Below are positions 13,978-24,082 of a DNA stretch of 56,068 nucleotides, piece by piece (position 1 is the first letter of the stretch; each line of letters begins with the position of its first letter). Origin of the DNA: Ectothiorhodospiraceae bacterium (lineage in GTDB: Bacteria > Pseudomonadota > Gammaproteobacteria > SZUA-152); assembly GCA_002401775.2 (NCBI GenBank), contig NVUB02000160.1, positions 1 to 56,068 of the forward strand, in the 5' to 3' direction. Position numbers and translations under genes: made by a program. Below the pieces are notes generated by a model that was not told the DNA's origin, did no database searches, and worked only from the letters and a program-made list of their open reading frames with translations.

Positions 13978-16038
13978 TCAGGTCGTACTCAACCAACTTT
14001 CATCGGGATTAAAACGTTCACCATGGCTTTCATGCAAATGGTGCATTTTCTTGATGAGCTGTTCCACGCCTTGGGCTTCAATATAATGCATTGGCCCACC
14101 GCGGAAGGGGGCAAAACCGGTGCCAAAAATTATCCCGGCATCTAATAACTCAGCATCGCTCACCACACCTTCTCGCAGACAGGCACGCGCCTCATTAATC
14201 ATGCGCATCATTAGTCGGTCTTGAATATCGGCAGGACGATATTCCCCTTTACCAGGATTAGACGCTTCGGCCTTACTCTTTTTATTAGCCGGATAATGAT
14301 AAAACCCCTGTCCGGATTTTTTACCTAATTTGCCACTCTCAACGAGTGCGCGTAAGCGCGCGGGCACTTCTACTTTGGTGTCTTTGTACAGTGTACGCGA
14401 TAGTGTTTCTGCAACAGCCAGACAAATATCCAGCCCGACCGTATCGGCTAATGCAATGGGCCCCATGGGCATCCCAAAATCAAGCGCTACCTGATCGATT
14501 GCTTTTGCACTGATACCTTCGGACTCTATCACTACGGCTTCCAATAAATAGGGCATTAATACCCGATTCACCAAAAACCCAGGAGTAGACGTTACGGGTA
14601 ATGGCAAGCGGTCGATGTGGCGGGTAAATGCAGCCGCTTTAGCGGCTACTTCGGGGCTGGTATTTTCAGCCGTGACGATTTCGACTAACTGCATCATCGC
14701 AACCGGGTTAAAAAAGTGGATGCCGACTAAGCGTGATGGGTCACTCAGGCAATCACTTAATGTATCCAATGGTATGCTCGAGGTATTCGTGGCCAATAAT
14801 GCTCCAGCTTTCATTTTAGGCTCTACTTCCCGATAGAGTGCTTGCTTGGCATCAATGTCTTCGAATATGGCTTCGATCACCACATCGGCTTGGGCAACAC
14901 CCAAACCATTGATGTCAGGTGTTAAACGATCTAACACCTCCTGAACCAATCGGGGCTTTTTCAGTTTCTTTTTATACAGTTTGGCGGCACGTTCAATCAC
15001 CCGTGCCAATGTTGCTTCTTCACGATCCTGTACTGTGACCTGCATTCCACGAAGGGCGCACCAGGCGGCAATATCACCTCCCATAACACCGCCACCAATA
15101 ACGTGTACACGTTTGGGAACAAATTGTTTTTTGTCGCCTAATGATTTGAGTTTTTCCTGTAGTAGAAAAACTCGAATAAGATTTTGCGCGGTTTCTCCTA
15201 CCACCAATCGCGCCAAAGACACTTCCTCGCCATACAGCATTGCCGAGCTATCACCACTGTGTTTTGCCCACAGGTCAATCATCGCGTAGGGTGCGGGATA
15301 ATGTTCTTTTGCCGCTTTTTTAGCCACTTGCTTGCGCAAATATCTTGCCAATAACGGGCGAATCAAAGCATGGTTGGTTGCTGCCTTCCAGCCACTGGCG
15401 GTTAATTTTTTGGGTGGTTTTTGAATCAGGCTGCACGCCGCTTCATGGAGGTGCCGACGGGGAACGGCGTAGTCAATCATGCCAATCTTTTTTGCCGCCC
15501 TGGCTGAAACTGCCCGGCCAGATAGCATCAGGTTCATAGCGGCGGGAGCCCCTATTAATTGTGGCAGGCGTGCGACACCGCCAAAACCGGGATGAATGCC
15601 TAGGCGCACTTCAGGAAGGCCAATTTTTGTCGTCACGTCATCGTCAGCGATACGATAATCACAGCCCAGCGCTAGCTCATACCCGCCCCCCAGGCAAAAC
15701 CCATGTATCAGCGCCACGGTTGGAAATCGAAAACGTGCTATGCGGTTGATGACCCCTTGCCCACGCCGAATCACTTCACGCGCCTGGTCAATATTTTCTA
15801 TACGAGCAAATTCATGAATATCGGCCCCGGCGATAAACCCATTGGGTTTATCGGAGAGAATAACCAACCCACGTGGTCGCTCAGTTTCCATATCATCCAG
15901 CACAGCACTGAGTTCATCAATCACTTCCCGGCCCAGTGTATTGGTACCGGAATCAGCTTTATCAAAATGCAGCCAGGCGATATTGTCCGAATCTGCTTTC
16001 AACTGCCAATGTTTATATTTTGTTGACGCCATTTTCAT
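13978..16038 (-). CDS. fadJ: FadJ-like enoyl-CoA hydratase/3-hydroxyacyl-CoA dehydrogenase
   Basis: A 686-residue bifunctional beta-oxidation protein. The crotonase half (1-250) has the oxyanion site SGFIAGADI-type segment (GFIAGADIHEFA) and the catalytic Glu in GLPEVRLGIHPGFGG. The dehydrogenase half has a Rossmann motif (VIGGGVMGGDIA, about 314-325), the NTSSIPLDTL segment and the catalytic His in GIHFFNPVAMMQLVE, then two 3HCDH C-terminal domains. FadJ of E. coli is 714 residues. It lies in the order fadE-fadI-fadJ on one strand, with a repeat element between fadI and fadJ. ATG at either MKM or MAS (16038 or 16032) is possible. The FadIJ pairing rather than FadBA is inferred from the neighbouring thiolase. 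Confidence 0.88.
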   Translation of the reverse strand: MKMASTKYKHWQLKADSDNIAWLHFDKADSGTNTLGREVIDELSAVLDDMETERPRGLVILSDKPNGFIAGADIHEFARIENIDQAREVIRRGQGVINRIARFRFPTVALIHGFCLGGGYELALGCDYRIADDDVTTKIGLPEVRLGIHPGFGGVARLPQLIGAPAAMNLMLSGRAVSARAAKKIGMIDYAVPRRHLHEAACSLIQKPPKKLTASGWKAATNHALIRPLLARYLRKQVAKKAAKEHYPAPYAMIDLWAKHSGDSSAMLYGEEVSLARLVVGETAQNLIRVFLLQEKLKSLGDKKQFVPKRVHVIGGGVMGGDIAAWCALRGMQVTVQDREEATLARVIERAAKLYKKKLKKPRLVQEVLDRLTPDINGLGVAQADVVIEAIFEDIDAKQALYREVEPKMKAGALLATNTSSIPLDTLSDCLSDPSRLVGIHFFNPVAMMQLVEIVTAENTSPEVAAKAAAFTRHIDRLPLPVTSTPGFLVNRVLMPYLLEAVVIESEGISAKAIDQVALDFGMPMGPIALADTVGLDICLAVAETLSRTLYKDTKVEVPARLRALVESGKLGKKSGQGFYHYPANKKSKAEASNPGKGEYRPADIQDRLMMRMINEARACLREGVVSDAELLDAGIIFGTGFAPFRGGPMHYIEAQGVEQLIKKMHHLHESHGERFNPDESWLSTT

Positions 16039-16154
16039 TCCTTTTTACATCTGGCTTTTTATAATTGTGAAGTTTTTTTATAACAAATTACTCTTCAACA
16101 GGCTTTGCGTTACTGCTGATTCATTAATCTCTAACAGTGACTACCGGTACGCAT

Positions 16155-16256
16155 GAAAAGGATACTCTGCGTGCAAAAGACGCTGTAAATACATCCATGT
16201 AGGCTCAACAGCCGCATCCCTGCGGCTGACCCTTTTGCACACAGGGTATCCTTTTC
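16155..16256. repeat. 102-bp intergenic inverted-repeat element
   Basis: The outer arms (16155-16179, starting GAAAAGGATAC, and 16232-16256, ending GTATCCTTTTC) pair at 23 of 25 positions. Nested inside are a palindrome TACATCCATGTA (about 16190-16201) and a hairpin CAGCCGCA/TGCGGCTG. The whole can fold as a long cruciform lying between fadI and fadJ. ATCCATGTAGGCTC-type palindromes recur between genes in many gammaproteobacteria, so this is probably a dispersed non-coding repeat that could also act as an RNA processing hairpin in the fad transcript. Confidence 0.7.
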
Positions 16257-16285
16257 TACTGAATTTTTTAGTCTGTAACCGTTAT

Positions 16286-17614
16286 CTACACTCGCTCTAC
16301 CAACATGGCACCACCTTGACCACCACCAATGCACAAGCTTGCCATGCCGCGTTTGGCATTATTTCTTTCCAGTACGTGTAGCAGATGCAACACAATTCGC
16401 GCCCCGCTGGCACCCACTGGGTGTCCTATGCTCACACCACCGCCATCAACATTAAGACGAGATTGGTCAAGCTCCCCCATCACTCCACGAATGTGTAATT
16501 CTTCGCGGCAGTATTGAGGTTCATTCCAAGCGGCCAGGCAGGCTAACACCTGAGTTGCAAAGGCTTCGTTTATCTCCCAGTAATCCACGTCGTCTAACGC
16601 CATTTTGTGACGTTTAAGTATCGGTGTCATTGCATGGACGGGGCCTAGCCCCATTTGCGATGGGTCTAGCCCGGCCCATTCACTATCAACAATCCGCCCC
16701 AACACGGGTAAATTCCATTTTGTCACGGCCGCTTCAGAGGCCAGCAGTAACATCGCTGCGCCATCGGTTATCTGGGCACTATTGGCAGCGGTAACTTTAC
16801 CAAATGGTCGATCAAAAACGGGTTTTAGCGTTGCCAGTTTTTCCACCGCTGAATCGGCGCGCAGCCCATCGTCAGCATTATAAAAATGTCCACGGGTATC
16901 GTAGAGCGTTTCTATTTCCGACATATGCCCTGCTTCTTGCGCCTCCGCCAAACGATGATGCGAGCGCACTGCGAAGCTGTCCATTGCCTCACGGGATATA
17001 TCAAATCGGTCTGCAAGTATTTCGGCTGTTTGTCCCATGTTTAGGCCCACCACCGGATCTGTCAGCCCGCGTATTAATCCAATCACCGGTTTTAAATGGG
17101 CTGCCCGTAACTGACCCAGGGCTTTTACTTTTGCCCCGATACTGCGCGCCTTACCCCAGGCTGCAAGCCAGGCCACCATTTTTTCCGCCAGTAACACTGG
17201 CGCATGGCTCATGGACTCAACACCACCCGCTAACACTAAATTTGCGCGGCCATAGGCTATGCTTTGCGCCGCACAATCCAGTGCTTGCATCCCCGAAGCA
17301 CAATTACGTTGCACGGTCCACGCTGGCACATGTTTGTCACACCCCAAACGCAATGCGAGAATTCGCGCGATGTTGGCTTCGTCCGGGCCCGGCATCACAC
17401 ATCCCATGATCACTTCATCAAGATCACCCGCCTCAAATGCCTGGCGAGCCATCAGTGGTCGGCCCGCCCCCATGGCCAAGTTGGCGGCACTAAATGCCCC
17501 TGGCTTACCCCGCGCCTTTAAAAATGGCGTACGTGACCCATCAACGACAAACACCGGACGTACCATTTTTTTCACTGGCTTGACATGATCCTGTTTTTTT
17601 TCTTCGGCCATCAT
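16286..17614 (-). CDS. fadI: FadI-like acetyl-CoA acyltransferase (thiolase)
   Basis: This 442-residue degradative thiolase matches FadI length (436 in E. coli). The nucleophilic Cys105 lies in QRNCASGMQALD. The second-half signatures are NEAFATQVLA, GHPVGASGARI and CIGGGQGGAM, the last with the proton-shuttling cysteine. It performs the last step of each beta-oxidation round, releasing acetyl-CoA. It sits downstream of fadE (156-base gap with a PsrA-like palindrome) and upstream of fadJ, its expected complex partner. The N-terminal 15 residues are lysine-rich and extra; a start at VRPVFVV is conceivable. Confidence 0.9.
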   Translation of the reverse strand: MMAEEKKQDHVKPVKKMVRPVFVVDGSRTPFLKARGKPGAFSAANLAMGAGRPLMARQAFEAGDLDEVIMGCVMPGPDEANIARILALRLGCDKHVPAWTVQRNCASGMQALDCAAQSIAYGRANLVLAGGVESMSHAPVLLAEKMVAWLAAWGKARSIGAKVKALGQLRAAHLKPVIGLIRGLTDPVVGLNMGQTAEILADRFDISREAMDSFAVRSHHRLAEAQEAGHMSEIETLYDTRGHFYNADDGLRADSAVEKLATLKPVFDRPFGKVTAANSAQITDGAAMLLLASEAAVTKWNLPVLGRIVDSEWAGLDPSQMGLGPVHAMTPILKRHKMALDDVDYWEINEAFATQVLACLAAWNEPQYCREELHIRGVMGELDQSRLNVDGGGVSIGHPVGASGARIVLHLLHVLERNNAKRGMASLCIGGGQGGAMLVERV

Positions 17615-17668
17615 TGGCTCCCGTTTGTTTCCATTTTTTATTGATCTGTTGTAACGCTATGTTTATAC

Positions 17669-17681
17669 AAAACGGTGTTTC
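17669..17681. promoter_or_regulatory. PsrA-like palindrome upstream of fadI
   Basis: AAAACGGTGTTTC, between fadE and fadI and 55-67 bases before the fadI start, matches the (G/C)AAAC-N2-4-GTTT(G/C) form bound by the fatty-acid-responsive repressor PsrA, except for the first base. psrA itself is not in the window. It is a single short match and could be chance. Confidence 0.3.
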
Positions 17682-17769
17682 ATAAAACGGCGGTATCGCT
17701 TTATAGGTAATACGTTGATTAATAAATCGACCAATACACGTTACAATATCAACATAAGGACTCTTTACT

Positions 17770-20196
17770 TTATAAGGTGTGACACGCTAGCGCAGATTTT
17801 TCAAAATCATCGACCTTCACTGCTTCGCGGCGCGCCTCATCAGCTTCTTGCCATTGTGCAAAGCTTGCCTCATCAATCACTTTTTTATCGTAGGCCTGCT
17901 GCCATAGTTCTGGCTCAGTCGCCGCTTTCAACTCTCCGCTCTTAACGGCAGCCCGGAGTTTTTTCTCCAATGGAACCAAGGCAATCTGCAATGTGAGTGC
18001 TTGCTCTAGCCTTGCCAGTGCTTGATCAGGTTCTGTTGGTATATACAAGCCTCGGGTCAAACGGTCACGCGTTTCTGAAGGCGACAATAAAATGTCCGCA
18101 CAACGATGACCCAGCTGATCCGATGGACCGTCATAAGGTTTGCCTAAAGGAAAAACCAAACGCCGCAGTACCCAGGCAACGATTCTATTGGGAAAGTTTT
18201 TCAACAGTCCATTGAGGCTTTGCTGCATTTGGTACAGCGCATGGTCACATACCCATTGTAATAATGGTAAGTCTTCGGCAGGACGCCCCTGATCCTCAAA
18301 ACGTTTAAGTGCGGCCGATGCTAAGTACAAATAACTCAACACATCAGCCAAACGTCCTGATAATTTTTCACGGCGTTTCAGACTGCCGCCTAGAACCAAC
18401 AGAGCAGCGTCAGACACTAATGCAAAGGCGGCGCTCATGCGCATTAACTGTTGATAACAACCCCGCGATGGACCCCGTACTGGCGATGACGCTAAACGGG
18501 CCATCGTCAATCCCAACCAAAAACTGCGTGCTGCATTACTGATGGCAAAACCTACATGGCCCCAGAAGGCGCGATCAAACTCCAACGCATCATTATTGGC
18601 TACGGCCTGCATTTCACGAAACACATAAGGGTGACAACGAATCGCACCCTGCCCAAATATGATCAAACTGCGCGTGAGGATATTGGCACCTTCAACGGTA
18701 ATGCCAATAGGTATGGATTGATAGACACGGCCCATCAAGTTACGCGGCCCCATACAAATGCCGCTGCCGCCATGAATATCCATGGCGTCGTTAACGACCT
18801 GGCGCATATTTTCAGTGAGATGGTATTTCACCACCGCCGACACTACCGAAGGGCTTTCTCCCAAATCAACGGCGGCTGCGGTTAAGGTACGCGCGGCGTC
18901 CATCATATAGGTGAGCCCGGCAATACGCGCCAGCACTTCTTCCACACCTTCAAAACGACCTATCGGTGTTTTGAATTGTTTACGAACACGTGAATAGGCG
19001 CCCGTCGCTCGGGATACCAGTTTTCCTGCTCCCGTAGAAAGCGCCGGTAATGAAATCGAACGGCCTGCCGCGAGGCATTCCATCAACATACGCCAGCCTT
19101 GACCGGCGCGTTTTTCACCACCGATCAACCAATCCATGGGAATAAAGACATCCTTCCCTCGGTTAGGGCCATTCATGAAAGCTTGGTTCAAGGGAAAATG
19201 ACGGTCGCCTATTTCTACGCCTGGTGTATCCACGGGGATCAACGCACAGGTAATCCCAAGTTCTTCTTTGTCGCCAAGTAAATGTGCTGGATCATATAAT
19301 TTAAAGGCCAGGCCCAACACCGTTGCCACTGGACCCAACGTGATGTAACGTTTTTCCCAGTTCAGGCGAATACCCAACACATCTTTTTCACCGTCAAAGT
19401 CACCTCGGCAAACAACACCGCTATCGGTCATAGCCGCGGCGTCGGAACCCGCCTCTGGCGATGTCAGCGCAAAACAAGGGACCTCTTTGCCTATCGCCAG
19501 CCGTGGCAGGTAGTGATCTTTTTGCTGTTCAGTGCCGTAACGCAGTAACAACTCCGATGGCCCCAGAGAGTTGGGAACCATCACCGTCACCGCTGCTGTG
19601 ATCGAGCGACTGGCAATTTTCATCACCACTGACGAATGTGCCAAAGCGGTAAATTCCAGGCCGCCATAACGCTTGGGGATAATCATCCCGAAAAAACCTT
19701 GCTCTTTAATGTAGGCCCAAACTTCAGGTGGCAGATCACGGTCTTCTTGGGTAATCACCCAATCATCTATCATTGCGCATAGCGTTTCTGTTGGGCCATC
19801 AAGAAAAGCGCGTTCTTCCGGCGTTAATTTTGGTGCGGGTGTTTCCAGTAATTTAGACCAGTCTGGTTTGCCGGAAAAAAGCTCTCCGTCCCACCACACA
19901 CTGCCGGCTTCCAGCGCTTCTCGTTCCGTCGCTGACATGGACGGCATGACTTTTTTAAAAATAGAAAAAATGCGATCACTCAATAACGATCTTCGCAATA
20001 CCGGCAGATTTAATGGCACCGCAATCAGTAAAAATATCAGCCAATGAAATCCCTGTCCAAGGCCACCAAAGCCACTCCATTGCCCAATGACAAATAACAC
20101 CACTGCCAGGCAAACCGTGCCCGCAATCAGTGGCATTCTCAGGTAAAAGACTAACCACAGCGCCGCAAAAAATAGCCCTGCCCACAATACGCACAT
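17770..20196 (-). CDS. fadE: FadE-type acyl-CoA dehydrogenase
   Basis: Length is 808 residues, close to the 814 of E. coli FadE and much longer than ordinary acyl-CoA dehydrogenases. Three hydrophobic segments occupy the first 70 residues (membrane association), followed by the acyl-CoA dehydrogenase core (IIPKRYGGLEF, CFALTSPEAGSDAAAM, DIHGGSGICMG) and the long FadE-specific C-terminal domain. It carries out the first oxidation step, passing electrons to ETF. Its ATG overlaps the yiiX-like stop (TAATG), so translation is coupled to that envelope hydrolase. fadI and fadJ follow on the same strand. Confidence 0.92.
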   Translation of the reverse strand: MCVLWAGLFFAALWLVFYLRMPLIAGTVCLAVVLFVIGQWSGFGGLGQGFHWLIFLLIAVPLNLPVLRRSLLSDRIFSIFKKVMPSMSATEREALEAGSVWWDGELFSGKPDWSKLLETPAPKLTPEERAFLDGPTETLCAMIDDWVITQEDRDLPPEVWAYIKEQGFFGMIIPKRYGGLEFTALAHSSVVMKIASRSITAAVTVMVPNSLGPSELLLRYGTEQQKDHYLPRLAIGKEVPCFALTSPEAGSDAAAMTDSGVVCRGDFDGEKDVLGIRLNWEKRYITLGPVATVLGLAFKLYDPAHLLGDKEELGITCALIPVDTPGVEIGDRHFPLNQAFMNGPNRGKDVFIPMDWLIGGEKRAGQGWRMLMECLAAGRSISLPALSTGAGKLVSRATGAYSRVRKQFKTPIGRFEGVEEVLARIAGLTYMMDAARTLTAAAVDLGESPSVVSAVVKYHLTENMRQVVNDAMDIHGGSGICMGPRNLMGRVYQSIPIGITVEGANILTRSLIIFGQGAIRCHPYVFREMQAVANNDALEFDRAFWGHVGFAISNAARSFWLGLTMARLASSPVRGPSRGCYQQLMRMSAAFALVSDAALLVLGGSLKRREKLSGRLADVLSYLYLASAALKRFEDQGRPAEDLPLLQWVCDHALYQMQQSLNGLLKNFPNRIVAWVLRRLVFPLGKPYDGPSDQLGHRCADILLSPSETRDRLTRGLYIPTEPDQALARLEQALTLQIALVPLEKKLRAAVKSGELKAATEPELWQQAYDKKVIDEASFAQWQEADEARREAVKVDDFEKSALACHTL

Positions 20197-21095
20197 TAGT
20201 CGTCACCTGCTGATTTTTTGGGATAACGCGATATGTCTTCGTTTTTTTCTATCATCACAGGCGCGGCACCATCCACACCTGGAATAAAACACTCATTTTC
20301 ATCATTGCAAACCACTCCTTCGGTATCCCAGGGCAATTGCCGATACACTGCCAGATCATCCAAGCCCAGCAATGGGTATTTAATAATGCCGAAATAGGGC
20401 GACGTATCAAAGTCCCGTGGCACGTATAACTGGGTATTTCGCTTGTAAAGTTTTACCTTGCCATTCTCTGTGCGATGTACCACTGGCAAAATTGGAAAAT
20501 GCACTGAGCTAAAAGCTGATGCGATCATCGTCGAACACACCGTTCGCGTCGGTAAACCGACATTATGCTCAAACAAACTGGAACGCCAGCGGCGGGGCAA
20601 AAAACCATAAGGGAAGGCGAAACGAGCCAGATCCAACAATTGCCTTACATCGTATTCCCGCCCCAGATGTTTCACCGCAAAATTCACCACTCGTTCAGCA
20701 TCGTTTCGCGCTAGACCGGTGGGCCTGCAAATGCGCACATGGTCCTCAGCATAGACTTTTAATGAACTAATGATGGTGCCTTGACCCAATAACGGCTCAA
20801 TAATCAACTGATCATTTGGGTCACCATCATAAAGCCAGCTAACATGCTCACGTGTGGTTTCATCTTCAATATCATGTAAACGCCCGATGTATAGCGCCGA
20901 ATGTGTCCATTGGCTTTGAGTGATGGTTTTTATCACTTCGCTCACTCGCGAGCGGCCCTCCACCAACAGCACGTCACAGGGACGAATCTCGAAACTCAGA
21001 CGATCAAAATCGCATTGTGGCGCATCAGACACCGCATGCTCATGGGTGAGCCAGCGGATAGCCTGGGAACCTAGCCAGTTAAACGGATTCATCAC
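20196..21095 (-). CDS. YiiX/YebB-like cysteine hydrolase (permuted NlpC/P60)
   Basis: This 299-residue protein belongs to the permuted papain-fold YiiX/YebB group. The histidine comes first (QSQWTHSALYIG, near residue 55) and the catalytic cysteine later (TRTVCSTMIASAF, near residue 190), reversing the usual NlpC/P60 order. RPCDVLLVEGRSRVSEVI marks the domain start. Such enzymes act on lipids or amide-linked acyl or peptide substrates. Here the stop overlaps the fadE start, so a role in supplying or handling acyl chains is suggested by context only. No signal peptide is apparent. Confidence 0.7.
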   Translation of the reverse strand: MMNPFNWLGSQAIRWLTHEHAVSDAPQCDFDRLSFEIRPCDVLLVEGRSRVSEVIKTITQSQWTHSALYIGRLHDIEDETTREHVSWLYDGDPNDQLIIEPLLGQGTIISSLKVYAEDHVRICRPTGLARNDAERVVNFAVKHLGREYDVRQLLDLARFAFPYGFLPRRWRSSLFEHNVGLPTRTVCSTMIASAFSSVHFPILPVVHRTENGKVKLYKRNTQLYVPRDFDTSPYFGIIKYPLLGLDDLAVYRQLPWDTEGVVCNDENECFIPGVDGAAPVMIEKNEDISRYPKKSAGDD

Positions 21096-21590
21096 GTCAT
21101 AAATACCTGATTATTCAAATTATTTTATGCAACATTTCTGCCATATCAATCCACAGGATACGGTGCAGCATCAACTTTTAACGACCGTACTGCTAAAACC
21201 TGACAAGCTGACGTGCAAAAAGTTACTTTTTATATAAACAATGGCGGCCTGAAAACCAATTTCTCTAGGTGAAAAACACCGGTAAAGGGTCGTTATTCAT
21301 CGTGACAAATACCCGTTTCCGCCTCAAAATAGCCTTACCTTTTTATCGAATCAGGCTTTTTTTCGATGTAATTCACCAAATCCAAGGGCATTCCTGAGTG
21401 AATAATGGCGGTATTGCTGCCTTTCCGCGCAAAACTGATTATGTTAAAAATCGATCGCCACTTAAAAGGGAACCCAATACTGTATTTTTGGGTCACAGCT
21501 CATACAGCAAAAAGTCGGAAAATGGCTTGAAATGCGCTAAAATAGTTACACTGAATATCGTCAAATACTCTCGCCAGGAACTCACTTTTT
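21096..21590. other. divergent intergenic region
   Basis: This 495-bp gene-free stretch lies between the minus-strand fad block and the plus-strand Bax-like gene. It must hold divergent promoters. A TAAAAT hexamer near 21538 is a candidate -10 for the Bax-like gene, but the -35 is unclear. No RNA gene or repeat stood out. Confidence 0.35.
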
Positions 21591-22562
21591 ATGGGTAAAC
21601 ATACCATCACACTTATGGGCTTTGGCCTGCTGTTACTCGTGATGATCACCGCTGTGGTGGTAGCCGCACAAAGTCCATCGTCCGGCCTGATGGTTTCGCA
21701 GACCATCTATGACCCCTCTCCCCAGACTGTCAGCGCGAATACCAGCAAGGCCCTTGACCGTGTATTTGAGTCAATAAACTATGATTGGCCTCCCGCTGGC
21801 CAACAAACAGTCCCGCCACTGATGCTTACCCAGTTACCGGATGACTTTGGCAAAGTGCTCCAGCCTAATCAACGCCGCGAATTATTTTTACGGGCACTTT
21901 TGCCTCTCGTGCTCATTGAAAACCGACGCCTGCAAGAACAGCGTGAGCTGGCGAACTGGCTACTGGAAGATGACTTGCCAGCTGAAGGTAGTGCTATGCA
22001 TACCTGGCTAACCACACTGGCGAAACAGTTTCGGGTGCGAGGCAACCTCCAGAAACAGGAAGCGCGCCAAAAACTGTTAATACGTCTTGATGTCATTCCC
22101 CCGGCACTGGCGCTGGCACAGGCCGCGATTGAGACGGGGTGGGGAAGTTCACGGTTTGCGCTGGAAGGTAATAGTTTGTTTGGCCAGTGGAGCTTCGTCA
22201 AAGGCAGTGGCCTTAAACCCAACCAACGTGACGCAGACGCCACCCACCTAGTGGCCAGCTTCCCGAACTTACGCGCTTCGGTACGCGCCTATATGCGCAA
22301 CCTCAATACCGGGCGCGCGTATCATGAGTTTCGTACCGCCCGTGCGCAAGCCCGTAAAACAGGACAAGCGTTACGGGCTAACGATCTGGCCGAACACCTG
22401 CACCGCTATTCGCAGCGTGGAGAAGCCTATGTTGCTGATTTGCGACGTATAATCCGAAGCCCCAGCATTGCCAGATTAACCGAGGCAAGCCTTGCCCGGG
22501 TCAACCCTGCACAATCAGCAACACTCAACACACGCACCAAAACAGAACCCCTCGGAAGCTAA
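21591..22562 (+). CDS. Bax-like glucosaminidase-domain protein
   Basis: This 323-residue protein has an N-terminal membrane or signal segment (9-27, GLLLLVMITAVVVAA) and a C-terminal half with the glucosaminidase signature PPALALAQAAIETGWGSSRFA followed by GNSLFGQWSF, as in E. coli Bax. The Glu in AIETGWG is the predicted catalytic acid of this lysozyme-like fold. It should act on periplasmic peptidoglycan. It is a single gene, divergent from the fad block and convergent with the deacetylase. Confidence 0.8.
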   Translation: MGKHTITLMGFGLLLLVMITAVVVAAQSPSSGLMVSQTIYDPSPQTVSANTSKALDRVFESINYDWPPAGQQTVPPLMLTQLPDDFGKVLQPNQRRELFLRALLPLVLIENRRLQEQRELANWLLEDDLPAEGSAMHTWLTTLAKQFRVRGNLQKQEARQKLLIRLDVIPPALALAQAAIETGWGSSRFALEGNSLFGQWSFVKGSGLKPNQRDADATHLVASFPNLRASVRAYMRNLNTGRAYHEFRTARAQARKTGQALRANDLAEHLHRYSQRGEAYVADLRRIIRSPSIARLTEASLARVNPAQSATLNTRTKTEPLGS

Positions 22563-22608
22563 TTGAAACAACCAACGGGGAAGTTAACGCCTCGCGGCGC
22601 GGTTGAGT

Positions 22609-23793
22609 TTAGTTTGAAATCCACAAATGACTAAACCAGTAATATCGCCCCGGTTGCGTCGAAGGTGCGGTGCAATTGTAGCGGCTACGCCCCCCCTGCA
22701 ATGGCTGCGGAGCTTGCAACATGAATAGCCTGTCGGCACGATCCAGCCATTTGACGTCCACTCGCCCCTGACCTGACACAAAACACGACAACTGAGCAAG
22801 GCGCGCACTACTTTTTGCCAGATGTAGCCTCATTTGCGGAGCAGCATCAGGATTTACTGGCGCTGACAGTAATGGATCCCAAGGCTGAACGGCCAATACG
22901 GGAAACGCGAGGCTGGCCACTTTTTGCTTAAAATCGGCCATTTCTGCAAATCGCTCCGCCATGGGAAAACGTGGCATGGAACGGGTGTCCGCACCAAGCC
23001 CCACAGGGCCAGACTGTTGCCCAAAAGCACGTAAACCCAATTCAGCCACCAACGTTGCCAGTGCGGTGTTGTACTCCCCATAGGGGTACGCAAACAATGT
23101 AGAACTACGCCCCAATTCCTCTTCAATACGTCGCTGAGCCTTAAGAATGTCCGCGCGTATACGGACTTGCCATTGTTTTTCCGTTTCTCCCGACATCACT
23201 CGTATTAGATAATCGTGACTCGCCGAATGATTTTCAAAACTGGCGCCGTTATCTTGCATTTCTCGCATTTGCGGCCAACTCATGTAAGCCGGAAAATGGC
23301 TATCTACGCCATCACTGGCCACAAACACGGTGAATGGCCAGCCTCTTTTTTTGAGCCGTGGATAGGCTTCAGTAAACACCGATTTGTAGGCGTCATCAAT
23401 TGTAATCGCCACCACCCTTGCGGGAAAAACTCGGTTAGCCTCAACATATTTTACTATTTTGCGCAGCGGCCAAATTTCATACCCTTCTTTCTCCAGGTAA
23501 TCCAGATGAGCATCAAACTGTGACAGGCGTATATTGGTCGAAGCATGTTTTTCCACCCCAAAGTGGTGATACATCAATACAACGGCCTGAGTTTCTTTCA
23601 GTAAATTGTGATTAACGGGCGCTTTGTTAATCATCGCATCGCTATTTTGTCGTTCACCTGCCTGCACTGCATTAAATGTTGCACCAACAATAACCAGCGT
23701 GGCTAAGCTTGTAACCAAGCCAGCAACCATGCCCGCAACCAAGCCAACCCTACCAACCAATGCAGCCCATTTAATCAATCTCTCTACTACCAA
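22609..23793 (-). CDS. polysaccharide deacetylase family protein
   Basis: A 394-residue protein with a membrane-spanning signal (about 10-45) and a NodB-type deacetylase domain. Visible are YHHFG near the start, the metal/catalytic pair in ITIDDAYKS, the His-x3-His metal ligands in ENHSASHDY and the YPYGEYN segment. About 100 C-terminal residues (from PVLAVQPWDP) form a separate region of unknown function. It is probably a periplasmic or outer-membrane-facing N- or O-deacetylase acting on envelope polysaccharide, perhaps peptidoglycan given the Bax-like neighbour. It converges with that gene across 46 bases. Confidence 0.8.
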   Translation of the reverse strand: MVVERLIKWAALVGRVGLVAGMVAGLVTSLATLVIVGATFNAVQAGERQNSDAMINKAPVNHNLLKETQAVVLMYHHFGVEKHASTNIRLSQFDAHLDYLEKEGYEIWPLRKIVKYVEANRVFPARVVAITIDDAYKSVFTEAYPRLKKRGWPFTVFVASDGVDSHFPAYMSWPQMREMQDNGASFENHSASHDYLIRVMSGETEKQWQVRIRADILKAQRRIEEELGRSSTLFAYPYGEYNTALATLVAELGLRAFGQQSGPVGLGADTRSMPRFPMAERFAEMADFKQKVASLAFPVLAVQPWDPLLSAPVNPDAAPQMRLHLAKSSARLAQLSCFVSGQGRVDVKWLDRADRLFMLQAPQPLQGGRSRYNCTAPSTQPGRYYWFSHLWISN

Positions 23794-24082
23794 TATTTCT
23801 CACCTTAAGTTTTGTGCTTGTAACGCCGCCATGGAATCATTACAGGACATTTATTGTCTCAATAATTTGATTGAGCATTTTTGTTGCGCTTATGTTTTAC
23901 GCACTGTTATCACAGCCTGCCTTGTACAACCTATTTCACCGTGGGTATTTCTTGAGTATCCACAATAGCTTACCCTGAATGCGAGACGTGGAACGAATTT
24001 ACACGCTAATACGTCAGTAATATTACTTATTAGCAACACTATGATGGAATGGAATTGGCGACATTATGGAATTGGCGACATT

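Noticed and set aside
16804-17588. Several plus-strand open frames inside fadI
   Set aside because: They are antisense shadows of a clear thiolase gene.
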